Shown here piece by piece: positions 13,101-28,100 of a stretch of DNA of 64,000 nt. Each line of letters starts with the position of its first letter. Position 1 is the first letter of the stretch. The notes under the pieces are model-generated. The model had not been told where the DNA came from and made no database searches. It was given only the letters and a program-made list of their open reading frames with translations. The stretch lies in contig CM068588.1 of the NCBI GenBank assembly GCA_035048485.1, positions 25,943,118 to 26,007,117 on the forward strand, written 5' to 3'. This DNA comes from Pteria penguin. Its lineage: Eukaryota; Mollusca; Bivalvia; Pterioida; Pteriidae. Both the position numbers and the translations under genes were made by a program.

Positions 13101-16100
13101 CTTTGCCATATCATAGAAATAAAAGTGGGTATAATGGTTAGAAAATTATAATTCTACGCACGTCTATCAACTATAGTAATCTTGTACAATTCAAATTTAA
13201 CCTACAAAGATTCCATTTTATATCATAATCATTAATTTTATCTTGAAAGAAGTTTTTGTTTGAAATATTGTTTGGTTCATGTACATGTACTTGTTACATT
13301 AGATTTTTGTTTCCTGAAGTAAGACCTAAGTTAAGCTTAAAGACAGCAAATCAAATAAGGTAAAACAGAATTTTAGACAGTCTATCAGATAATTGTGTAT
13401 TTTACTTGTTTCTAGACCCTGTATTGTCTTTCTGTAATATACATGTACATATATTGTTCTGTCATTCAATAAAGTTGGATTTTACCTTTAATGACAAAGT
13501 CAATACTTCTGCAATCAATGGTTGGGGGAAACTGTACTTCAGACTCTCTCAAAGATAGCACACCAAACTGCATCAAAGCTCTAGACTGTGAAGCCCTGAA
13601 TGTCTGTGACTTGTGAACGATAAGTTTACCAGAGTTGTCTCCTCCTACTTTATGAGTAGTGAGTAGGGCTCCAGCACCATCCATTTCTAGAGCAGCACCA
13701 CCTTGTATGTGGAGCTGAAACAAAGAAAATACTTCAATACTGTATGGCTAATATTGATATTAATCAACCTTCATGGAATGTCATAAACAGATAAATTCAT
13801 TTTAAAAAATACTGGGCTACTGGATTATATTTTCCGATATAATTTTTCCATAATGCTGAAAACTATTGAGCTTCTGGCCCATTGTAATGCTCCATTTGTT
13901 CCAAGTGGTCCTATTCTATAGACAAAATGAGAAAGAATTTTTCATTTATTTCACATTTTCAAACTATATAGATACCACAGAATCATAACATTAGCCTACT
14001 ATTCACTAATTTTTTCCTAACCTCTTCAAATTCATAGTTAGATTTCTGGTCCACATCATGCATGATAAATGCTGCAGTGGGAGCATTTGTGTATGGAGTC
14101 TGTGTGGTTGACTCGGGATCCTCTCGCACAAATATCTGAAGGTCACTTAAGGCTGCCAGTTCATAAACAGCATGCAGGTAGATAGAGATCTGAAACCATG
14201 CATATGTATGTGTTTATATCATTACTAGAAAAAATTATTAATTCTGTCATCATCCATAAATATAGCTATCGAATATCTATAAACAAAAATAAAAAAAAAA
14301 TCATTTAAATGAATTCATTTGAAGAGAATCTTTTCAAAATATTTGGGTATTGTCTTACATTGTGGACATGCTGGGAAACATTTACGACTGCATACTGGTC
14401 GGGAATTGACTGAGTCTGGCACTTGATAGTTTCTACAAATTCCCCGTTGGTAAGTTCTTTCTCGAGTAATGTGCCCAGATTGCTTACAACTCGATACTTT
14501 GACAATCCTCTCCAAATTGATGAATGGCCTGATGAATAGTAGCTGTGAAAAAACCCTCAAAATTATAACATAGTTTCTGACATAAACAAATTTTTGTACT
14601 AAAAGAACTTTGTTAATGAAAAGTGGAAGTTAATGAAGTGGACTTCACCAAGAATAAAAGTTTTAAATGTACAGGCGAACTTCGAAATCTTGGACTCTAT
14701 CTCAAATACCTGGGCTCTCTTGAAGTCGAATATCAGTTTCATATTTTTTCCCTAATAATATGATTAAATTTACCCCCAGATATATCAGACAGCCATATGC
14801 TGAATACCATGTTCATCTCAAATACATTTCATGTCCCGAGTAAAATTTGCGAGCTATATCTGGAAATAAGCTTCATATCGACATAATTGCTTGTGTTTTC
14901 CTTTCATGGATGGATGAAGTGTGATTAATTGACTGCATCAGTGCTTACAGATTGGTTAATTACATACAGGTACATTAAAATATAGAGATTTTGTACACCT
15001 TGTTTCCTGTACAAATAGTTTTATATGATCACGGCTAATTATAAATTTAAGAAAATCCTTTAATTTAGAATTATAAAATCTTTCATACCTGCATGGCAAT
15101 AAATATTGACTTTCGCTCTGATTTTAACCATAATTAATGCTGTTTCGTCAATGTCTAATAATTTTATTTACATTTTGTCTACATGTACATTATGCTACAA
15201 ATATTAACTTGGTGTGTTTTAGGTTAAAGTTATGACGTAAAAATTTATCTTTATTTCATTTCATTTCAGGCCATCCTGGGTTTTCCGTCATAGCTTGAAC
15301 CATGTATCTCCTGTACTGAATGTGTAAATACGAAAATTTTGATTTTTTTTTTACATCTCTGGAGTACATTTTCTAAAACTTTTAGTGATGAAAGGTATGA
15401 CAAAAAAAGAGATTTAAAAGTACTAACAAATAAAATATACTTGTATTTATTATTCTATATGTCTCATTCAATGTTGTCATGCATGTTAAACAGACGGTTA
15501 TACATTTCAATTTATGGCCATAAAGTCAAATTTTTTATATTGCGAGCTACCGATATCTCGAAGTATTTTATATGGTCCATTCGACTTCAAGATGTCAAAG
15601 TTTGACTATGTATGTTCCGTAAGATAGTGAATAAAGGTTGTAGCAATACTTTACCTGTAGACTGTACCACAGTGAGGGAAGACTCTGACATGGTCGACAT
15701 ACAGGTTATCAGGTAAAGCAATAGTCAGCAGGATGTTGGTGTTCGATGATGCAAATGCAGTGGCCACGTTGTTGTCAAACATCCTTGACAAACTGTACCA
15801 AGTAGGACTACTATGGGAATGGTAGAACAAAGATCCATTGAAGCTGACCTCAACATTGCTGTAAGAAAAAAATCTTGAGGTATGTGTAGTTTCCCCTGCT
15901 AGGGGGAGCTGAGTAACTTCTTGGATACGTTCCACACTCGAGTAACCACCATTATCTGTAATCAGTTTTCTGTATGGTGCTGTCCCATTTTGACTGTCAT
16001 GTAGATAAATAGTTCCAGCGCCACCGTATTCATCATGACCATGTCCGCCATGAACCAGATAATCACCAGTGAAATGGTTTTCTCCTGTGTGATATATGGC

Positions 16101-19100
16101 TATTCTACCACCTCCTCCACCACCACCATATGTGTCACCTGTAGTGAAGATAAAGTTGAATTTTTCCCCACAAATACAATTCACAAATAGTGTTTAATCT
16201 AAAGATGCAATGATACTTCCTTTAACTGTGTACTATTATGCCAAAACTTCTGTACTATGCACAATATCCTTATGATAAACTTTATCAGGTTTTTCTTCAA
16301 ATTTAATTCTCATTATCCCTATCAGGTTGTAACCTACTTGGGTACTTTATAAGACTGGTGTTAATTTTATTGTATTTATGGTGAGCTTTCAATGTATTAC
16401 TGATTTTTAAGGTGGATATCTACTTTTTCAGGCCAATTCTTGACTTAATCTTACCTGATCCTCCTACAGCTTCTATACTTCCAGCACCATCTAAATGCCC
16501 CACACGAATAAGTATACTCCCTCCGGCACCACCTCCTGCATGACTACCACCACCAAATTCACCATTAGAGTGAAGACGACCTTCAACTCTAACCTCATCA
16601 GTTACATCCATATGAATAATGCCTAGATTAATAAAAAACAGATGCTGAATTGTTCTCTATCAATAACGGCTAGTATGAAGTCAAAGTTAAAACAAGAAGA
16701 GGCATACACTGATGCACTCCCTCTTCCCAAAGCAGAAATGTTTAAGTTCTATTTAAAGCAGGTCCAAGATAAGTCAAGGGCTCATGGCAAATGTTTTGGT
16801 GTCATCAAAAATTGTATTGCAACAGAGAATACATGTGAAATATAAGAGGCCTATCTCTGACAATTCACTAGATACGTTATTGTTTTAAATTATTTTTTTA
16901 AAACAAATAGACGGACAATATGTGAATATATATGAAGAGTATGTCAAAGACTGACTTCTAGTCACTTGTAACAACAGCTCTTGATAGCAAACAAGAATGT
17001 AAACTACTCACAATTACAATGTATTGCTAAACACAATATAGAACTCTTCAATATACATGTAATTCAGATTAATTACTGCATCAGGTTGGAATACTTATCT
17101 ATGGCTTATGCCTTACCTCCACCTCTTCCTCCTTCCTCACTACCAGCATTACCTCCCCCTGAGCCCATCTGATTTGGCAGATAGAGAGAGTCATAAGCAA
17201 AGGCAGAGTAATATCCTCCATATGACCAGCCTCCTCTGCCACCATGTCCTCCTCCACTCCCACCTAAATGATTCTCAGTGGTCAAACCATTACCAGGACC
17301 AAAGCCCCCTGAGTAGCCTGTCCAGTCTGCATGAAGGTCACCTGGTAGAACAGATTTCATCTTAAAAGAGTATACTGTATGATTTTATTATAAAATCAAA
17401 CATACTTAAAATAGATTTTGAGCTATCTCAGAAAGATAAAACCTTATTTTGTCATTGTAACTGTAATTTCACTAGTCTTTACACAGAATGGGAGTATGGA
17501 CTACATTCAATCCAGTCTATCAAATATAAGTGCTGTACAATGATACGAAAATATATAAGTGACTCTTTGTTGTAAAAAAGCAAATAAAATAAATGTGACA
17601 ACCATTTTCAAAAGCAAACAACCAAATGCCCTATATAAGTACAATACACTGTAGTGCTATGTACACTTACACAGTACATGTATGCATGACACATTTGCAG
17701 TGACAATAAGTCTTATTTACCTGAGAGATCCACAGTTACGTTGGTAGCAAACAGATGCATATTGTTGGTCCTGACATAGCCCTTTCCATTCACAAGTACA
17801 CGCACACATTCCAGTATGATCTGTTGATCTGCCGCTAGAGGTTCAAACTTCCCACCAGCCCGTACTGTGATATTGGTGACATTGATGGTTCCTACAGGAG
17901 AGCCCTCTGTATTAGCATAAGACCAGATGTAAAGCTCCCCTTCATTTTCAACAGCTATATCATCTAGTCCAATGATTGTGCCATTAAATTCTGCCCATAC
18001 TTCACGCATTGTTATTCTTTCAGGGATCTCCAATTTGCTGTATCTGAAGAGAAAAAAAAGTATCTAAAGGTTACCATGGTCTTTATACTTTCGTGTACAT
18101 TTATTGCATATTTACTACAGCACCACAAACTAACTTTAATGCTAATTTTTTATAAATTTTGAGCAACAGAGGAATCTGTCACCTTTACATATTTGATCTC
18201 TTTCTAGATATTTAAAGATATTAATTTCAGTAACTCAGACCTCAAAAACTCAAATAAATACTTATAGTAACATGGACTCTGATTTTTGTCAAAACTATTA
18301 TATAATATAATATCGTACCACATTATCATTTCATAAAAGTATAACAACTTAATAGTTAAAAACTGTATGTACTAATCAGTTTGTGGCAAAATATTTTGCA
18401 GTACCCTGCACTTTGCATTTACTGAAATTATCTGTAAGGTCAATATATTAAAATCTTGTAACAATACAGAAAAAGACCAACCTGTATGACATTATATTAA
18501 TAGGCATATACACATCTACATCATCAAATCCGAACGTTTGATTTTTCCCACAATGCAACACTCCAGATCGATCACCAAACAATGACTGTCCTCTAATGTC
18601 AATTGCTTCATGGGATGTATTACTCAGAATAGCCACATGTGCGTTTCCTTCGATGATCATTTCGTTGAAGAAATATTTGGGACTGCCATGATATAACCAA
18701 GTGACACCACCTGCCTGAGAGATGTCATCATACTCTCCGTTAAGTAGATAACGAAGGTCACCTTTAGTAGGATCTGGAGCCTTGGGGTATGGTATACCAT
18801 TATTATTGACATGGATTTTGCGGTAAATTATTGTCCCACTTGTAGCATTTGTGAGCTCTACGTACACAGTTCCAGCTCCTCCAACCTCAAAATCACTTAA
18901 ACCTATGGAAAATGGCAAAATTTTCTTTTAAACATTAAAACCGTCTACTACATTTTCTTTCAAATTAAAAAAGAACACTTTCTTTTATATATCAAAAATT
19001 TCTTTGAAATACAATGTATTGAAACTGCTTATAAAGGTGATTATCTGAAACCACTTAAACAACATGCAGAATATGTATATATAAATTAAAATTCTTGTAA

Positions 19101-22100
19101 GATATGACAGCAGAATTGTCTTATGAACAGACCTCCATAGGCATGCAGAGTGATGTTGAGTTTGTTTATATTGGTACTCTGTATAGAGATCCTGCCTCCA
19201 GCACCACCTCCTCCGTTGTATGTCACAGAATTGCCATCTCCTCCATTTGCAGTCATTACACCATGTCCTACTATCTCCTCACAGATAATCCATATACTGC
19301 CCCCAGAGCCACCGCCTACATAAATATATGAAGTCATAAATATATTGCTTCATGATAAATGTCAAACCAGTTCGAAACAAATCACAAACAGAAGAAAAGT
19401 TGCGCAGAAAGAGAGAGAGCCTCTGAATGGAGGATGAAAAGGTTACTTAATGCAACAAAAACAAGATCAGTGCCAACAAGCAAGATTCATATAAGTTGTT
19501 AACTTGTTTCTTAATCATTGTAAAATACATAAGGTTTAAATTTTAGATTTTAAATCTATATAGCAGTAGCTTGTGTTATGTGATGACTGAGAAACTGGGT
19601 TATGAAAAGAAAGCCATCCACTGTCAGGTATATCACACACCTTTATTGCTTGTCAAAGCCTTGACAGATTAGAAGGTTGTTGGGTGTAAGTTGTATTTAA
19701 TGTAATTTTTTAAAATTAATAAAAATTGTGAGTCAAATTCAAAGATGACTCAACAAAGTTTACCTGCACCACTTCCTAACTGAGCTGCTGGTGGCATGCC
19801 GTCCACTGATATTTCACCATCTATGTCCACATGACGACTGTTGATTGTGATGGTGCCACCACCAGCACCACCTGTATGTCCATAAACTAGGTCATTCTTG
19901 AACTGGTTATCACCAAAGTACAGGGAGTCTGCATAAAAACAACAAGATTTATTAAACATTTTGTCTTGCTATGAAACTGAAATTTTATAACTTTAATATT
20001 CTTAAACATTCCCTAGCAGCAACTTTGATCTCTTTTCCTTTCCATCATAGACACAGAATACATCAACCTTTTACAGAAAATAACTGCATAAACTTCACTG
20101 TGGTTCAAGCAAACATGAACAGAAATATTTTTAAAATCATCCAAGCAATGAAAGAACAAGCCCTGGAAAACTTCATACACATGGGTCAGGTAGACAAACT
20201 AGACAGACAAAAATAACATGATTCTAGTATACCCTCTTACCTTACCCACAAGCTTACAATGTAGGTAAAAAGGAACATACATGTCTTTTCACAACAAAAC
20301 TGACATCTTTTACTCTTTATGGTGTAACATATACTGCTATGATAACCTTTTCTCTATTTACATTTGTATCTGCCATACCCTCCAAGTAAACTGTACCCCT
20401 TTACTCGTTATGATGTGACATATACTGCTATGATAGCCTTTTCTCTACTTACCTTTGTATCTGCCATACCCACCAGGTGAACCGTACCCCTTTACTCTTT
20501 ATGATGTAACATATACTGCTATGATAGCCTTTTCTCTACTTACCTTTGTATCTGCTGTACCCGCCAGGTGAACCATACCCCTTTACTCTTTATGATGTGA
20601 CATATACTGTTATGATAGCCTTTTCTCTACTTACCTTTGTATCTGCCATACCTACCAGGTAAACCATACCCCTTTACTCTTTATGGTGTAACATATACTG
20701 CTATGATAGCCTTTTCTCTTAATTTACCTTTGTATCTGCCATACCCACCAGGTAAACCATACCCCTTTACTTTTTATGGTGTGACATATACTGCTATGAT
20801 AGCCTTTTCTCTACTTACCTTTGTATCTGCCATACCCTCCAAGTAAACTGTACCCCTTTACTCGTTATGATGTGACATATACTGCTATGATAGCCTTTTC
20901 TCTACTTACCTTTGTATCTGCCATACCCACCAGGTGAACCGTATCCCTTTATTCTTTACAGTGTAATATATAATGCTATGATAGCCTTTTCTGTAATTAC
21001 CTTTGTATCTGCCATACCCTCCAGGTGAACCATACCCCTTTGGTGTATACATGGAGTTGTATGCTAGGCCCACTGTGTAATTACCAGCTCCTCTACCTCC
21101 TGACCCACCATGTCCTCCACCACTGCCTCCTGTCAGGGAACCTGTAGACAAAAAAATTCTACTTATTTAACTGTCAAGTAATGGAATGATATACAACTGT
21201 TATAAAAATTTCTTGAATAATAGAATACACATGTACTGAAGTTTATAATTCACAAAGGTTTTCTTTCAATAGTATATTATAATTCATCTTAAGCACAAAA
21301 CATATAATTTTATTTGACAAAAGCAAAGCATTTTCAATTTTAGGATTTAAAAGATGTAACAATACACAAAATGCACCTTATTCTAAATGAACTGCATCTC
21401 ACTAATGAGTGAGCCATTTATGATCTTGACCATGTCTTACCTGAGCCATGTCCCTTATGTCCATTGTTCAAGATGTGATATCCAGCACCATCCAAATTAA
21501 TCAGACCACCTGAGTAAACTGCTAACAAGTGATGGGCAGTAACATTAACTCCTGTGTTAACCTTGAAATGACCTCCACCATATACCTAAAAAAACACAAT
21601 TATTATTCAATGCAGACTGTGTTTTTTAACTATTGCCACCAAGAGGATACAACCAAGAAACTGACTGTAGGGATGTATTTTAGTTAGATACATTCACTTC
21701 AGTAGTTTAACTTAGATACACTGACTGTAGGGATTTTTTTTAGTTAGATACACTGACTGCAGTGGTTTATTTTAGTTAGATACACTGACTGCTGGAGTTT
21801 ATCTTAGATATGCTGAATACAGGGGCTTATCATAGTTAGATACACTGAATGTAGGGGTTTATTATAATTACATACGTTGACTGCAGGGTTAATCATAGGT
21901 AGGGTACAGGCAATCACACAGATATATATGGTAAGATCCCTTTACATTACACAATTTTATCTTATATTCTTGCATTACGTCACTCTACGATAATTTCACA
22001 TTATATGGTGACAGCATCTGCCTGATGCAATGCACCAAACTTTAGACCTTTAGACCTCTGCAATGGATTCACCAGAAGCAGTGAGGGATCTTTCACCAGT

Positions 22101-25100
22101 CATGTCTACCATGACACAGGATCTTTGTTTTAATTGTCTCACCTAAAGACAGTTCACCCAGGAGCCAAAAGCGGGACTTGAACCTTGGACCTCTTGGTCA
22201 CAAGTCAAGCTCCTAACTGATTTTAGCTACACAGCTCATGATTTTATAACACTACTTAACAAAGAATAGATGACTACATAACAAAGAATAGATGACCAGA
22301 ATAAATACATACTGTTATATTGGTGATTTCAACACTGAATTCATTATCAATGCTGTACGTGCGCATCTCAAAAGTTCCTTTATCCTGAACGTGGAGCGTC
22401 TTCAATGACACATGGGCCTTGGTGTTAACGCCAATGCTACCATTGGTATCCACAGAAACAGCACCACCATCAAATATGTAAAGGTCCCCTATTCCATGAA
22501 CCTTAAAAAAATGTTTATATGCATGTAAAAATTTTACTATGCTAAATATGAATGTTCACTACAATGTAACTGAGGGCATTAAAAAGCAGCACAAATCTGA
22601 GAAATCAACTTATTAAGATATGAATACGTACACACAATGCATCTTTAAGTTACTAGAGAATTTTTGAAATTTGTCTGATAAAAGATCCTTTCTAGATTTA
22701 CCTTTTCTGAAGCAAGGAGTTGTGATTTATAGAAGAAAGTACATCCTCTCTAGTCTTACCTGTCCTAAAGTATGTAGTTCTGTTTTATAGACAAAAAGTC
22801 CTTTCTAGACTTACCTGTCCTGAAGTATGGAGTTCTGTTTTATAGAAGAAAGTCCTCTCCGGATATTCAGCCTCAGCCTCCTCATACATATGAGCACTGA
22901 AGGGGACATCAGTATCTGTATTGTTGACTGTCAGTTTCTGATTGTAACCAACATGAAGCCAACCTATGATGAAACAAACAAGTATGAACAGAAATACAAA
23001 AATTGGAAAAATAATAATTGCATATGCCATTTCACAATTTTCCCCATTACATTAAAGAGCAAGTTTTTAAGTCATGTAATCACAAATGCATATCAAATCT
23101 GATTTGATTAATTATCCATATTTGAAATAAAACACAGTAAATATCAGGAAATTCCATAGAAATGTTCTGAAGACAAAAGACTGAAACTAAATACAGAAAA
23201 TGTCTTGAAAGCAAATACAGAATTTCATAGACTAGAGAAACAAAACAATATGAAAATATAACTACATGTTTTAATACATTATTAATGCATTACAAACTAT
23301 CTGCTGGTCATCAAGGGATGTCAAGAGACGAAGATGCAGATTACACTGGTCAATAAAGCAGCTTGTCTTCTATAAATAGATATATCCCCTGACCATCAAA
23401 TATCTATCTCTTTTGTTTACTGCTAAAATACGTAAATGATCTGCACTGAATAAGTATGAGAGACTTTCTGTTCACCTTTCTCTGTAATATACTAAATTAC
23501 CATTTTCCTTACCAGTTTTGTCTCCCATAATGCTATCTCCAAAGATACTGACAGGTGTCTGGGTGCTTGTATGTGAGAGGAATGCTAGATGTGCATTGCC
23601 TTCAATGATGATTTCATTAAAATCAAAGTTTGGTTTAGCACTCTCTGTAAATGCAACAGTTGATGCTCCATTCAAGTCAAGATGACTGTATCTGAAAGTT
23701 TCAGAATAATTTGAAATATTATTAATCTGTACATGTATATATGAATAGTATATGTGAAAACTTACACTCCATATAGACATTCAATGAATCATGACAATGA
23801 CAGAAATACATGTAGTTACTAAATTGGACGAATGGAGAGAACTGATTCTTTTAAATTTAAGGCCATATTATCCTGCCTCTACTCATTTCACAGGAATAAA
23901 ACATGACAAACGGACAGAATCATAGTCTCAGTCTAGTACATTATTGCAGTCATAGTTTTGTTTAAATAATTTTTTATATACCACAATGATAATTCCTAAC
24001 AATATGATACATATTGATCCTGACCCTTGAACAATACATTATGATACATATCACAACCTTTGAACAATACAATTAATATAATACACATCATGACCTTTGA
24101 ACAATACAATTAATATAATACACATCATGACCTTTGAACAATACAATATGATACATATCATGACCCTTGAACAATACAATATGATACATACCATGACCCT
24201 TGAATAATACAATATGATACATATCACGATCCTTGAACAATACAATATGATACATACCATGACCCTTGAATAATACAATATGATACATATCATGACCCTT
24301 GAACAATGATACAAAACATATCTCTTTATACTTGTCAAAAAATCAAGTTTTCTGTCTCACAATGTTGATATAAACAGGGTTTGTTTTGTTTTAATGATTA
24401 ATTTAATTCATAATATGTGTGTAATAAAATTGTATTCATATTTGATTTAACTGAAAGGCCATAATGTGTTGATGCAGTATTCCTTTGAGCTCATTCCAGT
24501 ATCTTAATCATGGTCTCTGTATCGTGATATATCAAATTATGGTGTCTATCATTGCATCTCTATATTTTTTTTTCTATGATAAAAGCACATAAACAGACAT
24601 ATAAAACAATTATCAATTCCTCGAGAGATTTTAATAAACGCACACAGCTGAGTCAGACCTCCATTCCATCATTGTAAATCCTTGGAACTCTGGACATTAA
24701 AATCCATGATATTTCCTTCCCAGAAAGATGGATATACATTCATCTATTTCCATCCATATCAATACAAAAATAGCTAATTTTATGAAGAATACAATTTAAA
24801 CAAACCTATCATAAATATGTTTCCCATCAGCAAAAATTTCAATCTCTGTCAGTGAAGCATAATTACAGTAAATTGAAGATTTAGTGGACACAACTTCAAT
24901 TTCAAACTTTGTGGCCTGACGCATGACTGGTAATTCCACATATGACCCTTGGTAGATAGGATTCCTGGGCAGAACATAGTTAGTGGTGACTGGGAAAGTC
25001 ACACTAGATCCGTAGTAACCAGTTACCTAGAGGTCAAATAGACATCACAATGATAAATTTAGATACAGTGCAATAGGCCATTATGACCACCAGAATCATT

Positions 25101-28100
25101 TATCATCTACTCTTAATAGGTGCCCTTCTTATGTTCTCTTGTTTATACTATTGACAAAAAAAAAAAAAAACTAATGTCTAGATATAAATGATCTTGTAAA
25201 ATTATGATGTACACCTATTTCAATAAGTTTCAATTACCTTTCTATAATCATTTGCAGGCAAGTTATACATTTATCGTATATTGTAAATAAATACCGGTAA
25301 GAAGAATAAATTACATTATATGTATGAATTATACACTACACAAAAAAAAACACAAGATACAGACAGAAAACTGATAGAAGTTACATGCACAGGCTTGAAA
25401 ATTCTAAAACAAAATATTTAACAAGTATTATTTATTTAGATATCACTGACAAAACTGCAGTCAATAAAATTGATAGCACTGGATTACTTTCCAAACATAA
25501 CAAGAAGAACATTACTTCAGTTGCACTACGTAAAGAAAAACAATCACTGGGGATTATATGAACTTTGAGTACATACCTTAAACTTCGATTCAAATGACGC
25601 AGTAGGGAAGATCTTTATATGATTAATGAAGAGATTATTACTGGCCAGCTGTACAGTGATGGTAGTCGAACTGCTACTCGCTATGTAATAGGAATATCGG
25701 TGATTGGTCAGTGTCTGGTCAAACAGGTTCATCAGGGAATACGACACTGATGAATCATAATGCCAGAAACAGGTAACATAAGAGCTATGGGATAGCGTAT
25801 CTGCTGATGATGATATCACATGGTTACCAAGAGATGTGAATGATTTGTCCTTATTGTAAGTCATCGTTGAAAGGTCAAGTCTATAACCTTCATTTTCGAT
25901 TGCCGTCTGTTCTGCTTTCTGTTTCTGACCATTATTATTGACCTGTAAGGTATTAAAGCCGTTATCGGTGTTTTCAATGTAGACTGTACCCGAAGCACCA
26001 GCTTCAGTACCAGTGGCAGAGTTACCACTGCCACCATAGGTGTGATAGTATCCTCTATATGGAGGTACCGTGTGATGAGAGGACTGGTAGATGGCTATTC
26101 TACCTCCTGATCCTCCTCCACCTTTTGAAGGATCTCCCACACCTCCAAGAGCCCAGAATGCTCCTGTGTGACTCCCTGAAAAGTGGAAAGATGTAATTTG
26201 TACTTTCTATAGTACAATTAATAATAATTATAAATGAAAACACGAACTTAATCTTCGTTAGAATGGTACTTATATTTCTAAATTTCATAATTAAAGAATG
26301 TCATTTTAGGGCAGACAAAAATTATCCAACCATAAATTTAAGTCAGTATCATATAAGGACTACCATCTTCATTATAAAGCATAGTTCCATTAAGAATTTG
26401 GAAATTGATTCATGGCTAAGCTAATTTTAGTCAAAAGCTTATATTTTAGAGTATTGGCAGTGGATTTCAGTGTATGTGCAATGGCAGGAATATAACACTT
26501 GTGTCCATGTCAGGGATAGCCCTGAGTAAGGCACATTTGAGATCCCATGATACCCACAGCAATAGGGTTCAATGGCTGATCAAATATGAAACATACACAG
26601 TTACCAGGTACCACTAATATAGCAGTGAAAATATAGATAAAATGGTCTTGCACACTAAACAAATAAATAAGTATGAAAAATTAGTACATATGGTGTACAT
26701 TTTTCTTTTGGATATTTTTTTGTGAATTAACTTTCCTGAATTTACATTGAAAAACTACAGACAAATGACAAATATTGCATGACTGATACACCACAAAATC
26801 ATGATTTGATTAACTATAATCATTAATTGTAATATTTACATATTTGAAATTCCAGACCTTGATGTTTCCTTTTATGCCATACCTGTATAATTAACAGTCT
26901 TCACATAGATACTGCCCCCAGATCCACCACTAGATCCTCCAGCTCCACCTGTTACATCCTCACTGTTGGCCTTAACATACCCATCAACTGTAAAAGTCTG
27001 GTTCACAACGATTTCCAGAATTCCTCCACCTGACCCTGCTGTAGTTCCATACCCTCCACTACCATGTTCTAATGGCTTATACAGGCTTCCATAAGGTCTG
27101 TTCCGCTTGAGTCGACATGTTTTGAAATTGTCACATTCACCAGCACCCCCTAATCCACCATGGGAAGCACCACTGTTACCAAGGCGATGATATACACCTG
27201 GACCTATCATTGGGTGTACATATTGAATTTATATTCTAATACAAACCGTATATATCACCAAAACTATTTTTAAAAATATATGACTGCCAATTTTCTTTCT
27301 GTAGAACTAAATTACGGTCTTATGCATTTACTAAATCTGAAATTTCATATGCTATGATATGCATACATGTTTTAACTCTTCATCCTGCATCCCATTACAT
27401 ACATGTACTGTATGTACTTATCTAAAATATGAAATTCTCCTCATCTTGATACACATAACTTTTTTACTTTCAAACAATATGAAATAACATAAAGTAAAAA
27501 TGAGTTAAAATATTACAAAATTATGGGTATTTCAAATATTTTACACATATCATGTTTATTTGAAAATATCAATAAAATTATCATGTGACCAGTTTGACAT
27601 TCATGTTTGAACTCCTTTGATATTTTCATTGAATATAATTCACTACAGACCACTAATGATACCTTTATTTCAGATGGATGAAATCTATACCCAGTTTTGT
27701 TAGCTATGTCATTACAAATTCAATACCTTGTTACTTAAGTATTTTCTTTCCACAATTACACAATAATTAACGTTACTGATACGGTATTACTCACTTGTTC
27801 CTGTTTCTGGTGAGTGACCACCATTGCTGACATCAATTTCTCCCCCATCGTCAACAACTAAGTCATTAGCCTCAATGTACATGTGACTCCCTCTGACAGC
27901 ACCACCTCCCTCAACATAGATATAATTAAATATCAGATTGTATCTGAAATAAAAAATGGAAAAAGTTTAAAAAACAACTTCTACTGTTTAATTTATTACA
28001 ATCAATTTAACAAAAATACTTGATTTTGATTCTTTCAGTAAATGAAAATGCTTGTCATATGATATGTCAGTGACAAGTCTATAGATCAAATGAATACACA

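Noticed and set aside
24051..24338. Repetitive minus-strand frames
   Set aside because: Translation of the intronic 36-bp minisatellite, with no link to the gene frame.
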